From the NCBI RefSeq assembly GCF_000001735.4, contig NC_003075.7, forward strand, positions 7,441,001 to 7,505,000: a DNA stretch of 64,000 nucleotides. The letters run 5' to 3'. Below the pieces are notes generated by a model that was not told the origin of the DNA, did not search any database, and worked only from the letters and a program-made list of their open reading frames with translations. Below are positions 33,520 through 44,039 of this stretch, one piece after another (the first letter of the stretch is position 1; each line of letters opens with the position of its first letter). Source of the DNA: Arabidopsis thaliana. Taxonomy: Eukaryota > Streptophyta > Magnoliopsida > Brassicales > Brassicaceae. The position numbers and the translations under genes are program-made.

Positions 33520-34103
33520 CCTATCGGACTTAGCAAGCATTAGAGCTTAGAAGAGTAGTAGATAGGGCTTTGCAGATTTTGTACAACCTTGCTTGCTCCT
33601 AGTTTGCTAAATGTATATGGAGCAAAACTGATCTTACCTTTTAACACTAAATTCAAAAAAAAAAAAAAAAAATTGATCTTACCTTTCTAATTTGTATGTC
33701 CTCGGCAATGTAGAGAATTCACAAGAGTGAGATGATATTTCATGACACTTGAACACAAGTTTATACTAAAAATCATGAACCAATGTTGTACTTCAATATC
33801 TATTAAACTTTTACATGTCTTTTGATATGGATTTCTCTGCAATTGTAAGACAAAGAAGAAAACAGTAAGGTCAATTTTACACTTCGTGTAAACAAACTTT
33901 TTTCTAAGTTTTTAATGAATTAAAAAATAGATGTTTTAGACAGAAAATGATGAGGGTAGAATTCCCGCCAGTGCGTGGGTTCAACTATAAATCCTTTAAC
34001 CGCCACGTGTCCTAGAAGAGTGCCACGTACAGCCACTATCCTCCACTTTCGGCTTATTTCTGTCGGTTTATTCTCTGCTCACTGAGTGGCAAGAAAAAAA
34101 GAA
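33520..34103. other. 3' UTR and promoter of the next gene, with a poly(A) scar
   Basis: The first 200 bp are the probable 3' UTR of the PHD/Myb gene. At 33624-33686 an A run is flanked by 18-base near-identical direct repeats. The promoter of the membrane-protein gene follows, with GC-richer sequence around 33961-34060 that includes GCCACGTGTC (about 34002-34011), a G-box-like ACGT element. No other gene. Confidence 0.5.
33624..33686. repeat. Short insert plus poly(A) between 18-bp direct repeats
   Basis: AAAACTGATCTTACCTTT (33624-33641) and AAAATTGATCTTACCTTT (33669-33686) flank a 13-base stub, TAACACTAAATTC, that runs into A's. One mismatch separates the repeats. The order repeat, stub, poly(A), repeat is the layout of a very short retroposed transcript end. 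Confidence 0.6.
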
Positions 34104-37100
34104 ATGGAAGTTCCCAAAGGATTCTTTGAGAAACTGTGGAGTTTTGTCTCTTTTCTTCCTTACTTCTTCCTCTTGCTGCTCCTTGGCGTCACCAAGGGTA
34201 TGAATCTTCTCTTCTTTCTTCTCTCCATCCATAAGAATGGAGATGTTAGCTTTGCTTATTAGCTCTTGAGTTTGTTAGAGCTCCAGAGTCGTGTAAACTC
34301 GAATCTGATTTTCTGCACTCTTAAGGTTAGATTTTGGTAAATGGAATACTTTAGGAGGCTACTGAAGCTATTTGAATTCATATTAATAATGAGTAATGAT
34401 GTTTATTTACACAAAACTTATTGAGTATTTTAGTAAAGCACTGTAAGTTATGTACGGTGTAACGTTCTCCCTCTTGTTTCGTTTTGGTTCTCAGCCCTGA
34501 TTATTGGTCCAATATCATCTGCTATAATTTTGGTTGGCAATTCATGTGTCATCATTGGCCTTTGGCCAGCACATTTCATTTGGACCTACTACTGTTTGGC
34601 AAGGTGTATACCCATCAAATTTGAAATACTTTGTTTCTTGTTTCATCTCCTTTTAATTTCCACTAAATATCTTGTTTTTGTAACCTCTAGAACCAAGAGA
34701 ATAGGGCTGGTTTTGAAGACCTTGGCATTGGTATTATTTCCACTGCCTTTGCTCCTCTGGCCAGTTGCTGGTATAGTAGGAAGTCTCTTCGGTGGAATCG
34801 CCTACGGGTTTTTCACGCCTCTTATGGCTACATTCGAGGCTGTAGGAGAGTCTGTTACTAGCAAATGCTACCATTGCTTTGTTGATGGTTCGTTCTCCAC
34901 TATTAAAGGGAGTTGTACTGTGGTTACAGACTTCACAGATTTCTGCTTCCATTCTTACTTCTCCTACATGGATGAGTTAAGAGAAATGGTTTCGGCCGAT
35001 GTTGAACCCTTAGAGATAAAGTAAGAATCTGAATCGCTCTCTTCGTTAGAGATAAAGAAGAACAATTTTTTTTTACAGTTTACAGTGATGGCGTAATCTC
35101 ATTTTCTTACCAGGTTGTCTCGGCTACCTAGTTGTCTCCTTGCTAGTCTCATAGGTGTGATGGTAGATGTTCTTCTAATAACAGCTGTCGCTGTTTACAA
35201 AAGCCCATACATGTTACTCAAAGGATGGAAGAGGCTATTGGAAGACCTTGTTGGTAGAGAGGGCCCATTCCTAGAGAGTGTCTGTGTTCCATTTGCAGGT
35301 CTTGCCATATTGCTATGGCCACTGGCTGTCGCGGGAGCTGTAATAGCTTCAGTTTTATCCAGCTTCTTTCTTGGACTGTACAGTGGAGTCATCGTTCATC
35401 AGGTTCACAGCCTTTACTTATAGTCCATTAAGTGGTTTTATAGCTTACAGATTTGGTTATGTTGATGTTCTTTGGTTTTGAGGCTTCATTAGATTCTATG
35501 TCGAAAGGATTTGAAAGGAAACTGCTTAATTCTTGAGCTCCTCTGGTTGTGATTTTTAACTATTTGTGAGATAGTTACTGTTGCTTCGACAATAGTTCTG
35601 GCTAGTTTAGATACTTTATGTTAGTTAAACTGCGGCTTAGCCATAGATTTTGTAATTTAAGTATCTGCCATGAAAATTCTTAAGACATGTATCTTGAATG
35701 ATCGCTATGGGTAGGCACTGATAATTTATGGTCGGTTAGGAGGTCTCTATCCTTTAATCGTTTGATTATTTATTCAGGAGGACTCTTTCAGAATGGGACT
35801 TAACTATATAATTGCTGCGGTCTCACTGTTTGACGAATATGTAAATGATTTACTCTATTTGAGAGAAGGAACTAGCCTGCCGAGGTACATAGTGGAGGCT
35901 CTGTTCCATTAATATTTCATATCCACGACGTAAACCTTCGATTTCGTGATTTAGCGTTGGTTGATTATAAATTTGTGACTGTAAAGTATATATGCTTGTG
36001 ACAGCCAGGCCTTGCTATAGGACGAAAACAGAGACTGTTCATGGGAAAAGAATATTAGGAGAGAGTAAGAACGTTGATCTCAAGAGCAAAAGAAGCAGCT
36101 CCCTGGGTTCAAAGCTTGTTTCAGAACAGTCGAGGACACTGAAAAAAGCAATTACACTATATAAACCAGTTCAGGTATATTAGACCTTTATTTGACTTCA
36201 TAGCATAATCTCCAGTGAGTAAGTGAACACACGTGTTTCTCTTTTAAGGTATGGGAATGGTTGTTTAAGTCGTGTGAGGTGAATGGGAGGATACTTCTTC
36301 GCGATGGCTTGATAGATGTGAAGGATGTAGAGGAGTGTCTTGTCAAGGGTAATTCTAAGAAGCTCTATATCAAACTACCCGCGTGGACGGTGTTACAGTG
36401 TCTCCTTGCATCGGCTAAATCGAACTCATCTGGGTTGGTGATCAGTACGTATACTCGATGATCTCTGCACAAATTCTTGTAAAAATCTTCTTTTTTGTTT
36501 CCCACCACGCAGACTTATGATTTTGTGATGAATTTCTGGCAGCTGATGGCGTGGAGCTTACAGAACTAAACAGCCCAAGAGATAAAGTATTTGTGTGGCT
36601 AGTTGGACCCTTACTGATAATGAAGGAGCAGATAAAAAACCTGAAGCTTACTGAGGATGAAGAGTTTTGTCTGAGGAAATTGGTAATGGTATGCAAAAAT
36701 GAAAGAACCGAGGACTGGGACAACACCGGGTTCCCGTCAAGTGATACAGTAAGAAAAGCACAATTGCAAGCCATAATCAGAAGGTATGTTATCAAACATC
36801 AGCAGAAATTATATCTTCTCTGCATCTCATGTTGTGAATGGTTCTCATGTCTTGATTTAGACCATTTCTTTATAGAAAGTGAGGCTTTTTGCAAAGTTTG
36901 GGGTGAGGCTTTTAGTGGTTTATTGATTCTGTTCTAAAAATATGATCACTGAAGCTAGTTCTCTTCTTTCCTTTGAAGGCTGCAAGGAATGGTAGCATCA
37001 ATGTCTAGAATACCAACGTTTCGACGCAGATTCATGAACTTGGTTAAAGTGTTGTACATAGAAGCTCTTGAAATGGGTGCATCAGGTAATCGAGCTGGTG

Positions 37101-37174
37101 GGATACTCAAACCCAACAGCGACCAAACAGGAAATCTGGATCGGACTGAAACACCGGACATGGATGTTGTCTAA
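34104..37174 (+). CDS. Uncharacterised multi-pass membrane protein
   Basis: Nine exons: 34104-34197, 34495-34603, 34691-35020, 35114-35402, 35778-35884, 36009-36174, 36249-36444, 36543-36783, 36979-37174; every junction is GT..AG and in phase, giving 575 aa. The N-terminal half has several hydrophobic spans: SFLPYFFLLLLLGV, IGPISSAIILVGNSCVIIGL, LALVLFPLPLLLWPVAGIVG, SLIGVMVDVLLITAVAVY, FAGLAILLWPLAVAGAVIAS. The C-terminal half is soluble and charged (VWEWLFKSCEVNGRILLRDG, then DNTGFPSS), ending MDVV. For exon 6 the nearer AG (36006-36007) would give a stop at once, so the acceptor at 36008 is chosen. I do not recognise a domain with a known role; I recall it as At4g12680, conserved in plants. 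Probably an endomembrane protein. Confidence 0.8.
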
Positions 37175-37479
37175 GTAGTTATGATATCTTGTCTTTTTCC
37201 TTCTTCCCTCTGTCTAAGCGGTTTCAGTAGTATTTTAGGATTTGTTTTATATTCCAATATGTATGTTAATTAAATCCTCAAAAAGAGCACTCTTTGTCAA
37301 GAATAACATATATTCATAACTTTACTTTAATCATCAGTATGAGGAAATAGTTTTCGAAAACACTTCATCCTCTAACTTGAGATTTCCTCCATTCTTATGA
37401 GGACTAATTGTTGTGGAATCTTCAGCTAGTCATGCTTCACTATAAAATCTACAACACAGAAAAAATATGGTATACATAT

Positions 37480-38970
37480 GTCAAATGTGGCAAAAAGAGG
37501 AAGGACGATTTGGATTTCGTGAAATTGCTACCTTGGTTTTAAAGAGTGAACTAAACAATGTAGGGCAGTGTTATTCTTCGTCCAATGAGCCACTAAAAAG
37601 TATCAACATACAAGTTATTATTCAGACAATTGACGTTCTTCTTTCTTGTATATTCATACTTCACCCTCTCAATCATGGAATCCCACATCTCATTATCCAC
37701 AATCTTCAGACAATTGACGATTGTGATAATTTCAGTCTTTTAAGCATCACAATAACAAAATCAAAACGAAAACCAGCCATTGAAAGCAATTTTAGAGGAG
37801 AGAACTTACTAAAGATTATTAGTCTCATATTGTGTTTTTGACTACGAGAGCATCCCCATGAATTGTTGTTATCCAATTGCACTCCTCATATGTTTCTACA
37901 TTTGTTTCCACATTCCTTGCTGCACATATATTCTTCAAAGCAAGATTAAGGTTGTACACAACAAAGGCCTTGAATGGCTGCGGTTTTTGAAGTAGTTTTT
38001 GAATTTTGATTTTGCAAAAACTAAATAATTATCCGTTCATGATTTTACAAAAAGTAGATTTCCTAACAAATAGGAAAACCAGATTTTAGGAGTTTTTACT
38101 TATTTCTTTATACAATCTAAAAACCAAGTTTTGTGGGTTTTTAAAACAATTTACATGACATTTTTTTTTAATGTACTATTATTGTTTAATTATGCTATTT
38201 TTACCATTTACAAATTCATCCAAAGATAAAATACACAATTTAAAAACGTTTAAAAATTAAGATTATGTAGAAAAACTAAAAATTAAACAAATTTCCATTC
38301 ATGATTTTGCTAAAACTAAAATCTACAACAAAAATAAAAAACTACAAAAATCAAAAACCAAAGATTAAAAACCAATTAAAAACTACAAAACATTCAGGGC
38401 CAAAATGTGTTCAATAGATGCGAAGAGAAGCACACTCAACAATCTCTCCAGCCGCCTTACATTTTGCTGCATTGTCAATAGTGATTTACGCAATGTTTTT
38501 ATGACTCACTTCATTGATAACTTCCTTCATGAAATTAGAAATTCAAAGTATATATTTCACTTTGCTAGAACAATCCACAGCCATCTGACACAATCTTTAG
38601 TCTTTTTCCTTTCAATGTTAACTTAAGTGGTACCAATAATCCCTCAACATAGTTTATGTCTTTCTTTAGCAAAGTTTTCCTCAACTTTTATATCTAAGAG
38701 ACACATAACCATCATTTTGTTAACATCAACAAACTGATAATACTTCTTATAATGCGGATTTCTTGCAAGATCGAAAACCAAACCTTCATTATAAAACATT
38801 TCCAAGTTTCCCCTTCTCTCACTTTTCTAGTTTTGGTAAAAGTGACATTGGACCTATCAATATTAATAAAATTACCAAGCACTCATGAATTTAGCCTTTT
38901 GAGGACAAAATCACAAGTAGATAAGATACAACACGTGGACGATCAGTTCCATGTGGTGACTCACATATGA
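37480..38970 (-). pseudogene. Decayed hAT-superfamily transposase (DUF659-type)
   Basis: Minus-strand translation gives scattered blocks, in the correct order for plant hAT transposases but in shifting frames with stops. From the 5' side they are: GLVFDLARNPHYKKYYQFV (about 38740-38800), TIDNAAKCKAAGEIVE (about 38440-38490), VVYNLNLALKNICAARN (about 37917-37960), then CNWITTIHGDALVVKN, MWDSMIERVK (about 37660-37690) and WTKNNTALHCLVHSLKPR (about 37550-37610). Family knowledge: these correspond to the DUF659 region (TDNA..KAAG, WTPC..H.LNLALK) and downstream segments. The BED finger and the C-terminal dimerisation domain were not found. A 436-bp MITE interrupts it between the KAAG and LNLALK blocks. 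Confidence 0.8.
37966..38401. mobile_element. Tourist/PIF-Harbinger-like MITE nested in the hAT remnant
   Basis: Termini GGCCTTGAATGG (37966-37977) and, on the other strand from 38401, GGCCCTGAATG form an imperfect inverted repeat of about 11 bases. AAA flanks both ends (37963-37965 and 38402-38404), a 3-bp target duplication. Removing the insert rejoins a transposase frame across the site (..THF|VVY.., matching the family WTPCVVH), so the insertion is exact. The interior is 436 bp, AT-rich and non-coding. The GGCC start and 3-bp duplication suit PIF/Harbinger, whose usual target is TWA; AAA is a departure. Confidence 0.75.
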
Positions 38971-39895
38971 TGCTCCTATAATATGCCAACCACTAAATAA
39001 ATTTTATTATATAAACATGTGAACCAGTAAGAACTAACAAATCATGTAATCCAATTATAAATAATATCACCGCTTTTGCTTATAATCAAAAGATTACACA
39101 ACCTAGTATTTCCTGAATATTACAGAAAAAGTGCAGCAAATAGCCAAATACGATGATGGCTCATCAATCATCATGCTATATTCATTACATCTTTGTATCA
39201 TTTGTATTCTGTTTCACCTCCTTGGTTAGTTCAATTCTTGTATCAACCTTTTACAATCTAATAAAGTTTTCGATGTTTAAAAAAAAAAAGTGTTTTTAAG
39301 TTTCCATTAAACACTTGTATAATTCATAAATTTCCAAAATCTCTCAAGAACAAATCAGAGAAAAAAAAATAGTTTTTCTTTTGTACTGACACTTGACCTA
39401 ATAATCTTCTGCAAAATTCGAGACTGTACTAACGTTTGCTCTCCATAACTCCCATGTGCAATTTAATGAACCAAAACAAATATAATGATCAGACACTCTT
39501 AGGTCTTGGCAATAAGAAGAATAAAATAATAAGATATAAGCTAAAGGATATTGTTATATTTTAACGACAACTGGGGACAAAACCAACTGGACATTTTATT
39601 TTTTGCTTTTATAAAACTTCTAACAAAATTTAAGTAAAATAAAATTGAAGAACAACTGGAATATGACAAAAAAAAATTATTATTTTTGTTTGATAATGCA
39701 ATGCTCTCTTCCTTGAAGATCCTTCATGATTACATGGATGTTTCTTCTCCTTCTATCTTCTCCCTCCCTCTCAAATTTTAATCTCCAGTTTTTTTTTTTT
39801 TTTTTTGACTCAGAGATCAACAAAACCTAGTTTTTGAATTTGTTTCAATTTTTCTCAAATTACTCTGTTTTTGAGATCTCTGTTTTCGTTAAATT

Positions 39896-40753
39896 ATGTC
39901 TTTGAGGTCAGAATCTTCAACGGCAGAGAAGATAACAGAGGATCCGGTGACGTATAAGACAGCACAAAGCAGCGTGACGTGCATCTACCAAGCACATATG
40001 GTTGGATTCTGGAGAAACGTTAGGGTTCTATGGTCTAAAAATCTCATGAACCATTCCTTAACCGTGATGGTCACTAGCGTACAAGGCGATATGAATTACT
40101 GTTGCAAGGTTGATCTTAAGCCATGGCACTTTTGGTACAAGAAAGGTTACAAATCGTTTGAGGTCGAAGGAAACCAAGTAGATGTCTATTGGGATTTTAG
40201 GTCTGCGAAATTCAACGGCGGGCCTGAGCCGAGCTCCGATTTTTACGTGGCGCTTGTATCCGAGGAAGAGGTTGTTTTGTTGTTGGGTGATCACAAGAAG
40301 AAAGCTTTTAAGAGGACTAAATCTAGACCTTCCTTGGTTGACGCTGCCTTGTTCTACAAGAAAGAGAATGTGTTTGGGAAGAAGATTTTTTCGACTAGGG
40401 CTAAGTTCCATGATAGGAAGAGAGAGCATGAGATCGTAGTGGAGAGCTCTACCGGGGCGAAAGAACCAGAGATGTGGATTAGCGTAGATGGGATCGTTTT
40501 GGTTCAGGTGAGAAATCTGCAGTGGAAATTTAGAGGGAACCAGACTGTTTTGGTTGATAAAGAACCTGTTCAAGTGTTTTGGGATGTGTATGATTGGTTG
40601 TTCAGCACCCCCGGTACGGGGCACGGCTTGTTCATCTTTAAACCGGAGAGCGGTGAAAGCGAAACGAGCAACGAAACCAAGAATTGCAGTGCTTCTTCTT
40701 CTTCTTCTTCGTCGGAGTTTTGTCTCTTTCTTTATGCTTGGAAATTGGAGTAA
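39896..40753 (+). CDS. DUF868 family protein
   Basis: A single-exon 285-aa frame from ATG at 39896. The plant DUF868 family is recognisable by AQSSVTCIYQAHMVGFWRNV at about residues 22-42, WSKNLMNHSL, then WHFWYKKGYKSFEV, VDVYWDFRSAKF, EPSSDFYVALVSEEEVVLLL and a C-terminal FRGNQTVLVDKEPVQVFWDV. The domain is beta-rich and its function is unknown. The tail has a Ser run (SSSSSSS) coded by a TCT repeat and ends FCLFLYAWKLE. No signal peptide or membrane span. I recall it as At4g12690. The upstream leader holds a T tract and TC-rich sequence. Confidence 0.88.
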   Translation: MSLRSESSTAEKITEDPVTYKTAQSSVTCIYQAHMVGFWRNVRVLWSKNLMNHSLTVMVTSVQGDMNYCCKVDLKPWHFWYKKGYKSFEVEGNQVDVYWDFRSAKFNGGPEPSSDFYVALVSEEEVVLLLGDHKKKAFKRTKSRPSLVDAALFYKKENVFGKKIFSTRAKFHDRKREHEIVVESSTGAKEPEMWISVDGIVLVQVRNLQWKFRGNQTVLVDKEPVQVFWDVYDWLFSTPGTGHGLFIFKPESGESETSNETKNCSASSSSSSSEFCLFLYAWKLE

Positions 40754-41642
40754 GTCTAAATGTTTTCAATCCAAAAGCTTGCATTGATTTTTTTGCCTGA
40801 CTGTAAATTCACATTCAAAAATCAATCTTAGCGTGTGACCGACTCTTGATAATTTTGAGTTGTCAAATTCACCAAGACGTGTAGAGAGTTTATTTTTTTT
40901 ATCTTAGACAAGACTGTTTCTGTGTGCTTAACACTGACCTAGACCTTTTCTTAGCCAACTCAGAAGAAGATTTGATTAGGTTGAAAATGTTGTAAGATTG
41001 ATTGGCTTTAGAATCATTGTGTAAACACAAAAATTCTTGCCATCTCAAGATTCTTTACTTGTTTTGTCTGAGAGAGTTCTATTACTACTTTAATGGCTCT
41101 GCGCAACACAGTACGCTGAGCGATTATCAAAAGAAAACCGTTAAGGACATCACTGTCTAAAGGGGATGGTATTGGTAAATATCCCACACTGGTTAGGAAT
41201 GAGACCAACTAATACCTAATAAAGTCACATGGATACACTTACTCATAACCTAACTTACCTATGAGGGTTATTGGACATGGTTAAGGGCCTAGTATGGGAT
41301 ATGTTTTGTTTAAAAACCACAATGAGGATTTAAGAAAATTAAAATGATATCTATAATTTTCATTCGAAATCTCACGAATAGTTCATCAACTTAGCAACTG
41401 ACAAAGTAGCTCAACCTAAACGCCAAGTCTAGGCTGGTAACCATTCAAAGAAAGAAGGAAGATGTAGAGAGGAAAATACTAGTAGTTTAGAAGAAACGTT
41501 ACATTAGTGATTGAACATACAAACAGCTATTCTATAGGTACCAAAGTGGAAACAAGTGGAACAAGACGGTTCAAGTTTTCTATCAACCTACAAACAAACA
41601 ACTGTCTCTGATAACAAGCTTTTGAAATACTTACCAGAGCGA
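40754..41642. other. Convergent 3' flanks
   Basis: The DUF868 gene (+) and the O-fucosyltransferase-like gene (-) converge. Nearly 0.9 kb of AT-rich 3' UTR and spacer. No gene seen. Confidence 0.5.
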
Positions 41643-43328
41643 TCAGCTTGCTGCTACGTTGCAAGTGCCGATTCCATCTCTACAGTCATTGGTAAGATCA
41701 TTGAATGTTTCAATCTGCTTCTTCCCTCTCAAGAACACCTCTGTATCAACAGACGCTCTCATGTAACCGTCAAACTCAACTGGGTTTCCTCCATTAAGCT
41801 TCGTTGTCTCTGAATACCATTCGCTGCTCTCGTCCCAGAGATCCTTAAACTCATCCAGAAAATGGGGTTTGTACTTGTCTTTCAAGGGGTTAAAGAAAGA
41901 TAACTCTGGTTCATTTGTTGCAATATAAAGATTCCTTCCTTGTTCGATTTTGTCCTGGAGGGTAGATAAAATGGAGCTTGGTGAAGTATCCTTTTCAAGA
42001 TTAGGCCAAACTTCCTTGTTTCTCGCCTTGTCTCCTCTCTCAATGTGAATAGCATCATAATCCCAGTTTAACCTCGAAGCAATCGCAGAAACAATCTCCA
42101 TCAGTCGTTTAGATTTCCACAATAGATTCCAAGGCCTTTGCACAACAGATTCTGTCTCCCCTTCGCATACTCTATACCAATAGTTATCTGGTTCTACTGT
42201 CCCGAACTTCCTCATTATCAACGTGTCCTTCACATCAACAAGCTTCATCGGTGTGACCCGAAAATCTTCCACAAGATGAAGCTTTAATCCATTCTTCTTA
42301 TACCATTTCCCCCAATCAGCCCAAAACTGCACCTGGTCTAACATAGAAGCAGCCTCTTTCAAATGCTCGAAATCAAAGTAAAACCTAAAGTCCTTCCCTT
42401 CCTCGTTTTGACCAGACAATGTATAAACAGAAGACAAACAAAGAGTCAAATCCATCACTAATGTTCTATTCAAATACTGAGCTTCCCCTAAAGCACACAA
42501 GAAACTCCACAAGAAATGGTTCATACTCTTACACCTATCTCCTCCACCAGAATAAACCAAGTAATGACCTTCTTTAAACACATTTTCAGACTCAACAACA
42601 GGAAGTGAATCATTCACTGCTTCACCAACTACAGGCAATGCGAAATCATCAACCTTACCACCACTCGAATTTCGAAACCCGGGCCTCTTCCGCTTCCTCG
42701 CATTCACACCCGAATGATACTCACCAATCCCCATCACACTAACACTACAATTCCCAGACTTTTCAATCACAAACCTCCTATAATCCTTATAAAACGCAGC
42801 CGCTTTACCATCCTTAGGTCTATAACGCCAAGCCATATCACAAGAACTACTACTACCTTCCACAATCACAGGTTTACCAAACTTATAAAAGTGACTGTCT
42901 TTAAACTTCTCCATAGTAGCTTTCATCATCAAGTGAAAAACTTCAGGATCTTTGCAATCAATTGGGATATTGGTATCACAATCCAATTGATTACCATCAG
43001 AGTCATTCTCAGATGTTTCAACATCAGCTATATTGATGAATCCGCCAAACGCGGTTTGGTTCGCCGCCATGAAATCTTCACCGGTTTTGACAATACTGTC
43101 GTCGGATTTAAGAGTAGCGTTTGAATTGGATGTGAGGAAAGTTGTGATTTTGTCAGATGGGTGAAATAGTGGATCTTCTGGTTCATATGTAGCAGCGATA
43201 ATGGTGAAAACTACGACTCCGATTACGAGTACAGAGAAGCCTATGCTTCCGATTAAGGATACTGCGTTTTGCCCTAGATTCTCAGGTCGGAAACCTCCGG
43301 TTCTGGAAAATGCAGATCTTCCTGACAT
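41643..43328 (-). CDS. Type II membrane protein, O-fucosyltransferase-like
   Basis: I start at the ATG at 43328 (MSGRSAFSRT), giving 561 aa; the frame is open 18 codons further up but without an ATG. A single hydrophobic span at about residues 27-48 (VSLIGSIGFSVLVIGVVVFT) makes it a type II, probably Golgi, protein. The lumenal part has GDRCKSMNHFLWSFLCALGE, a HIERGDKAR segment resembling the H-x-R-x-GD motif of plant O-fucosyltransferase-like proteins, and LYIATNEP. I recall the locus as At4g12700, once labelled calcium-binding; a real enzymatic activity is not known to me. Single exon. Confidence 0.8.
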   Translation of the reverse strand: MSGRSAFSRTGGFRPENLGQNAVSLIGSIGFSVLVIGVVVFTIIAATYEPEDPLFHPSDKITTFLTSNSNATLKSDDSIVKTGEDFMAANQTAFGGFINIADVETSENDSDGNQLDCDTNIPIDCKDPEVFHLMMKATMEKFKDSHFYKFGKPVIVEGSSSSCDMAWRYRPKDGKAAAFYKDYRRFVIEKSGNCSVSVMGIGEYHSGVNARKRKRPGFRNSSGGKVDDFALPVVGEAVNDSLPVVESENVFKEGHYLVYSGGGDRCKSMNHFLWSFLCALGEAQYLNRTLVMDLTLCLSSVYTLSGQNEEGKDFRFYFDFEHLKEAASMLDQVQFWADWGKWYKKNGLKLHLVEDFRVTPMKLVDVKDTLIMRKFGTVEPDNYWYRVCEGETESVVQRPWNLLWKSKRLMEIVSAIASRLNWDYDAIHIERGDKARNKEVWPNLEKDTSPSSILSTLQDKIEQGRNLYIATNEPELSFFNPLKDKYKPHFLDEFKDLWDESSEWYSETTKLNGGNPVEFDGYMRASVDTEVFLRGKKQIETFNDLTNDCRDGIGTCNVAAS

Positions 43329-44039
43329 CTTTGTCTTCAAGATTCGATGAATGTCATTCTCAGAGATTAGAGACAGTGTCAAGAATAGTTATGGCCATGT
43401 CAAGCGGAGGAATCGAAGAGCTTGGAACATTTCTTGTAATGTGTGTGTGTATTTTTTTGCCTACACGTGTACATGTGGAGGTGGAGCGACTCTACTTGCG
43501 TCGTCATCGAGACATCGACTATAGCAAAAGGACGTTACTTTAGTTTATAATCTGAGGTCAGTGTGGGCTAAAACGACGTCAGTTTGTGAGTTTGTACATT
43601 TTTCCAATAGTTGCTGTAGTTAGAAACCATTTTTATGCACTCGGTGAAATAAGAAATCCATTTTTGTCCGGTGGTCTTTTAATAGAGCTCAAGGCCGTCA
43701 TTTTTACTGTATTTCATTTAAACTGTTTAACAGACAAAGACCAAGAATACCAAACTTCAAAACGAAAATGCCGAATCAATGTGACGAGACAGCGTAAAAA
43801 GCATGAGGAAGGGTTCTGATATACACATGACCCATAACCAAAAGTATGTACAAAAGGGAAAGAAAAATTCAGCCTTCAAAACTTAGCAAATGGTTTTTCT
43901 TCCAACTCCGGAGAGGTAAGACTAGACCTAAACCCGGCTCTAATTCTTGAATTTTTCCAGATCAGAACCTGAAACACTACAAATCTCGTAATGCAACCTT
44001 CTTGCTTCTACGATATCAATAATATTACCACTACGATCG
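43329..44039. other. Promoter region and 3' flank of the ARM-repeat gene
   Basis: This span holds the 5' flank of the type II protein gene and the 3' UTR of the ARM gene. A purine/pyrimidine-mixed region near 43440 has a GTGTGTGTGT run. No gene. Confidence 0.5.

Larger units (their letters stand above)
37175..39895. other. Gene-free gap with transposon debris and DUF868 gene promoter
   Basis: The 2.7-kb gap contains the hAT remnant (37480-38970) with its nested MITE. From 39000 to 39895 the DNA is AT-rich, with a TTTT tract at 39789-39806 in what is probably the leader of the next gene. No intact gene is supported; the plus-strand frames here are antisense to the transposase remnant. Confidence 0.6.

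Noticed and set aside
37467-37841. Plus-strand 124-codon frame
   Set aside because: It first looked hAT-like, but the minus strand over the same bases gives the ordered hAT blocks. The plus frame is an antisense shadow.
42714-43124. 136-aa plus frame opposite the O-fucosyltransferase-like gene
   Set aside because: It is antisense to a well-supported single-exon gene.
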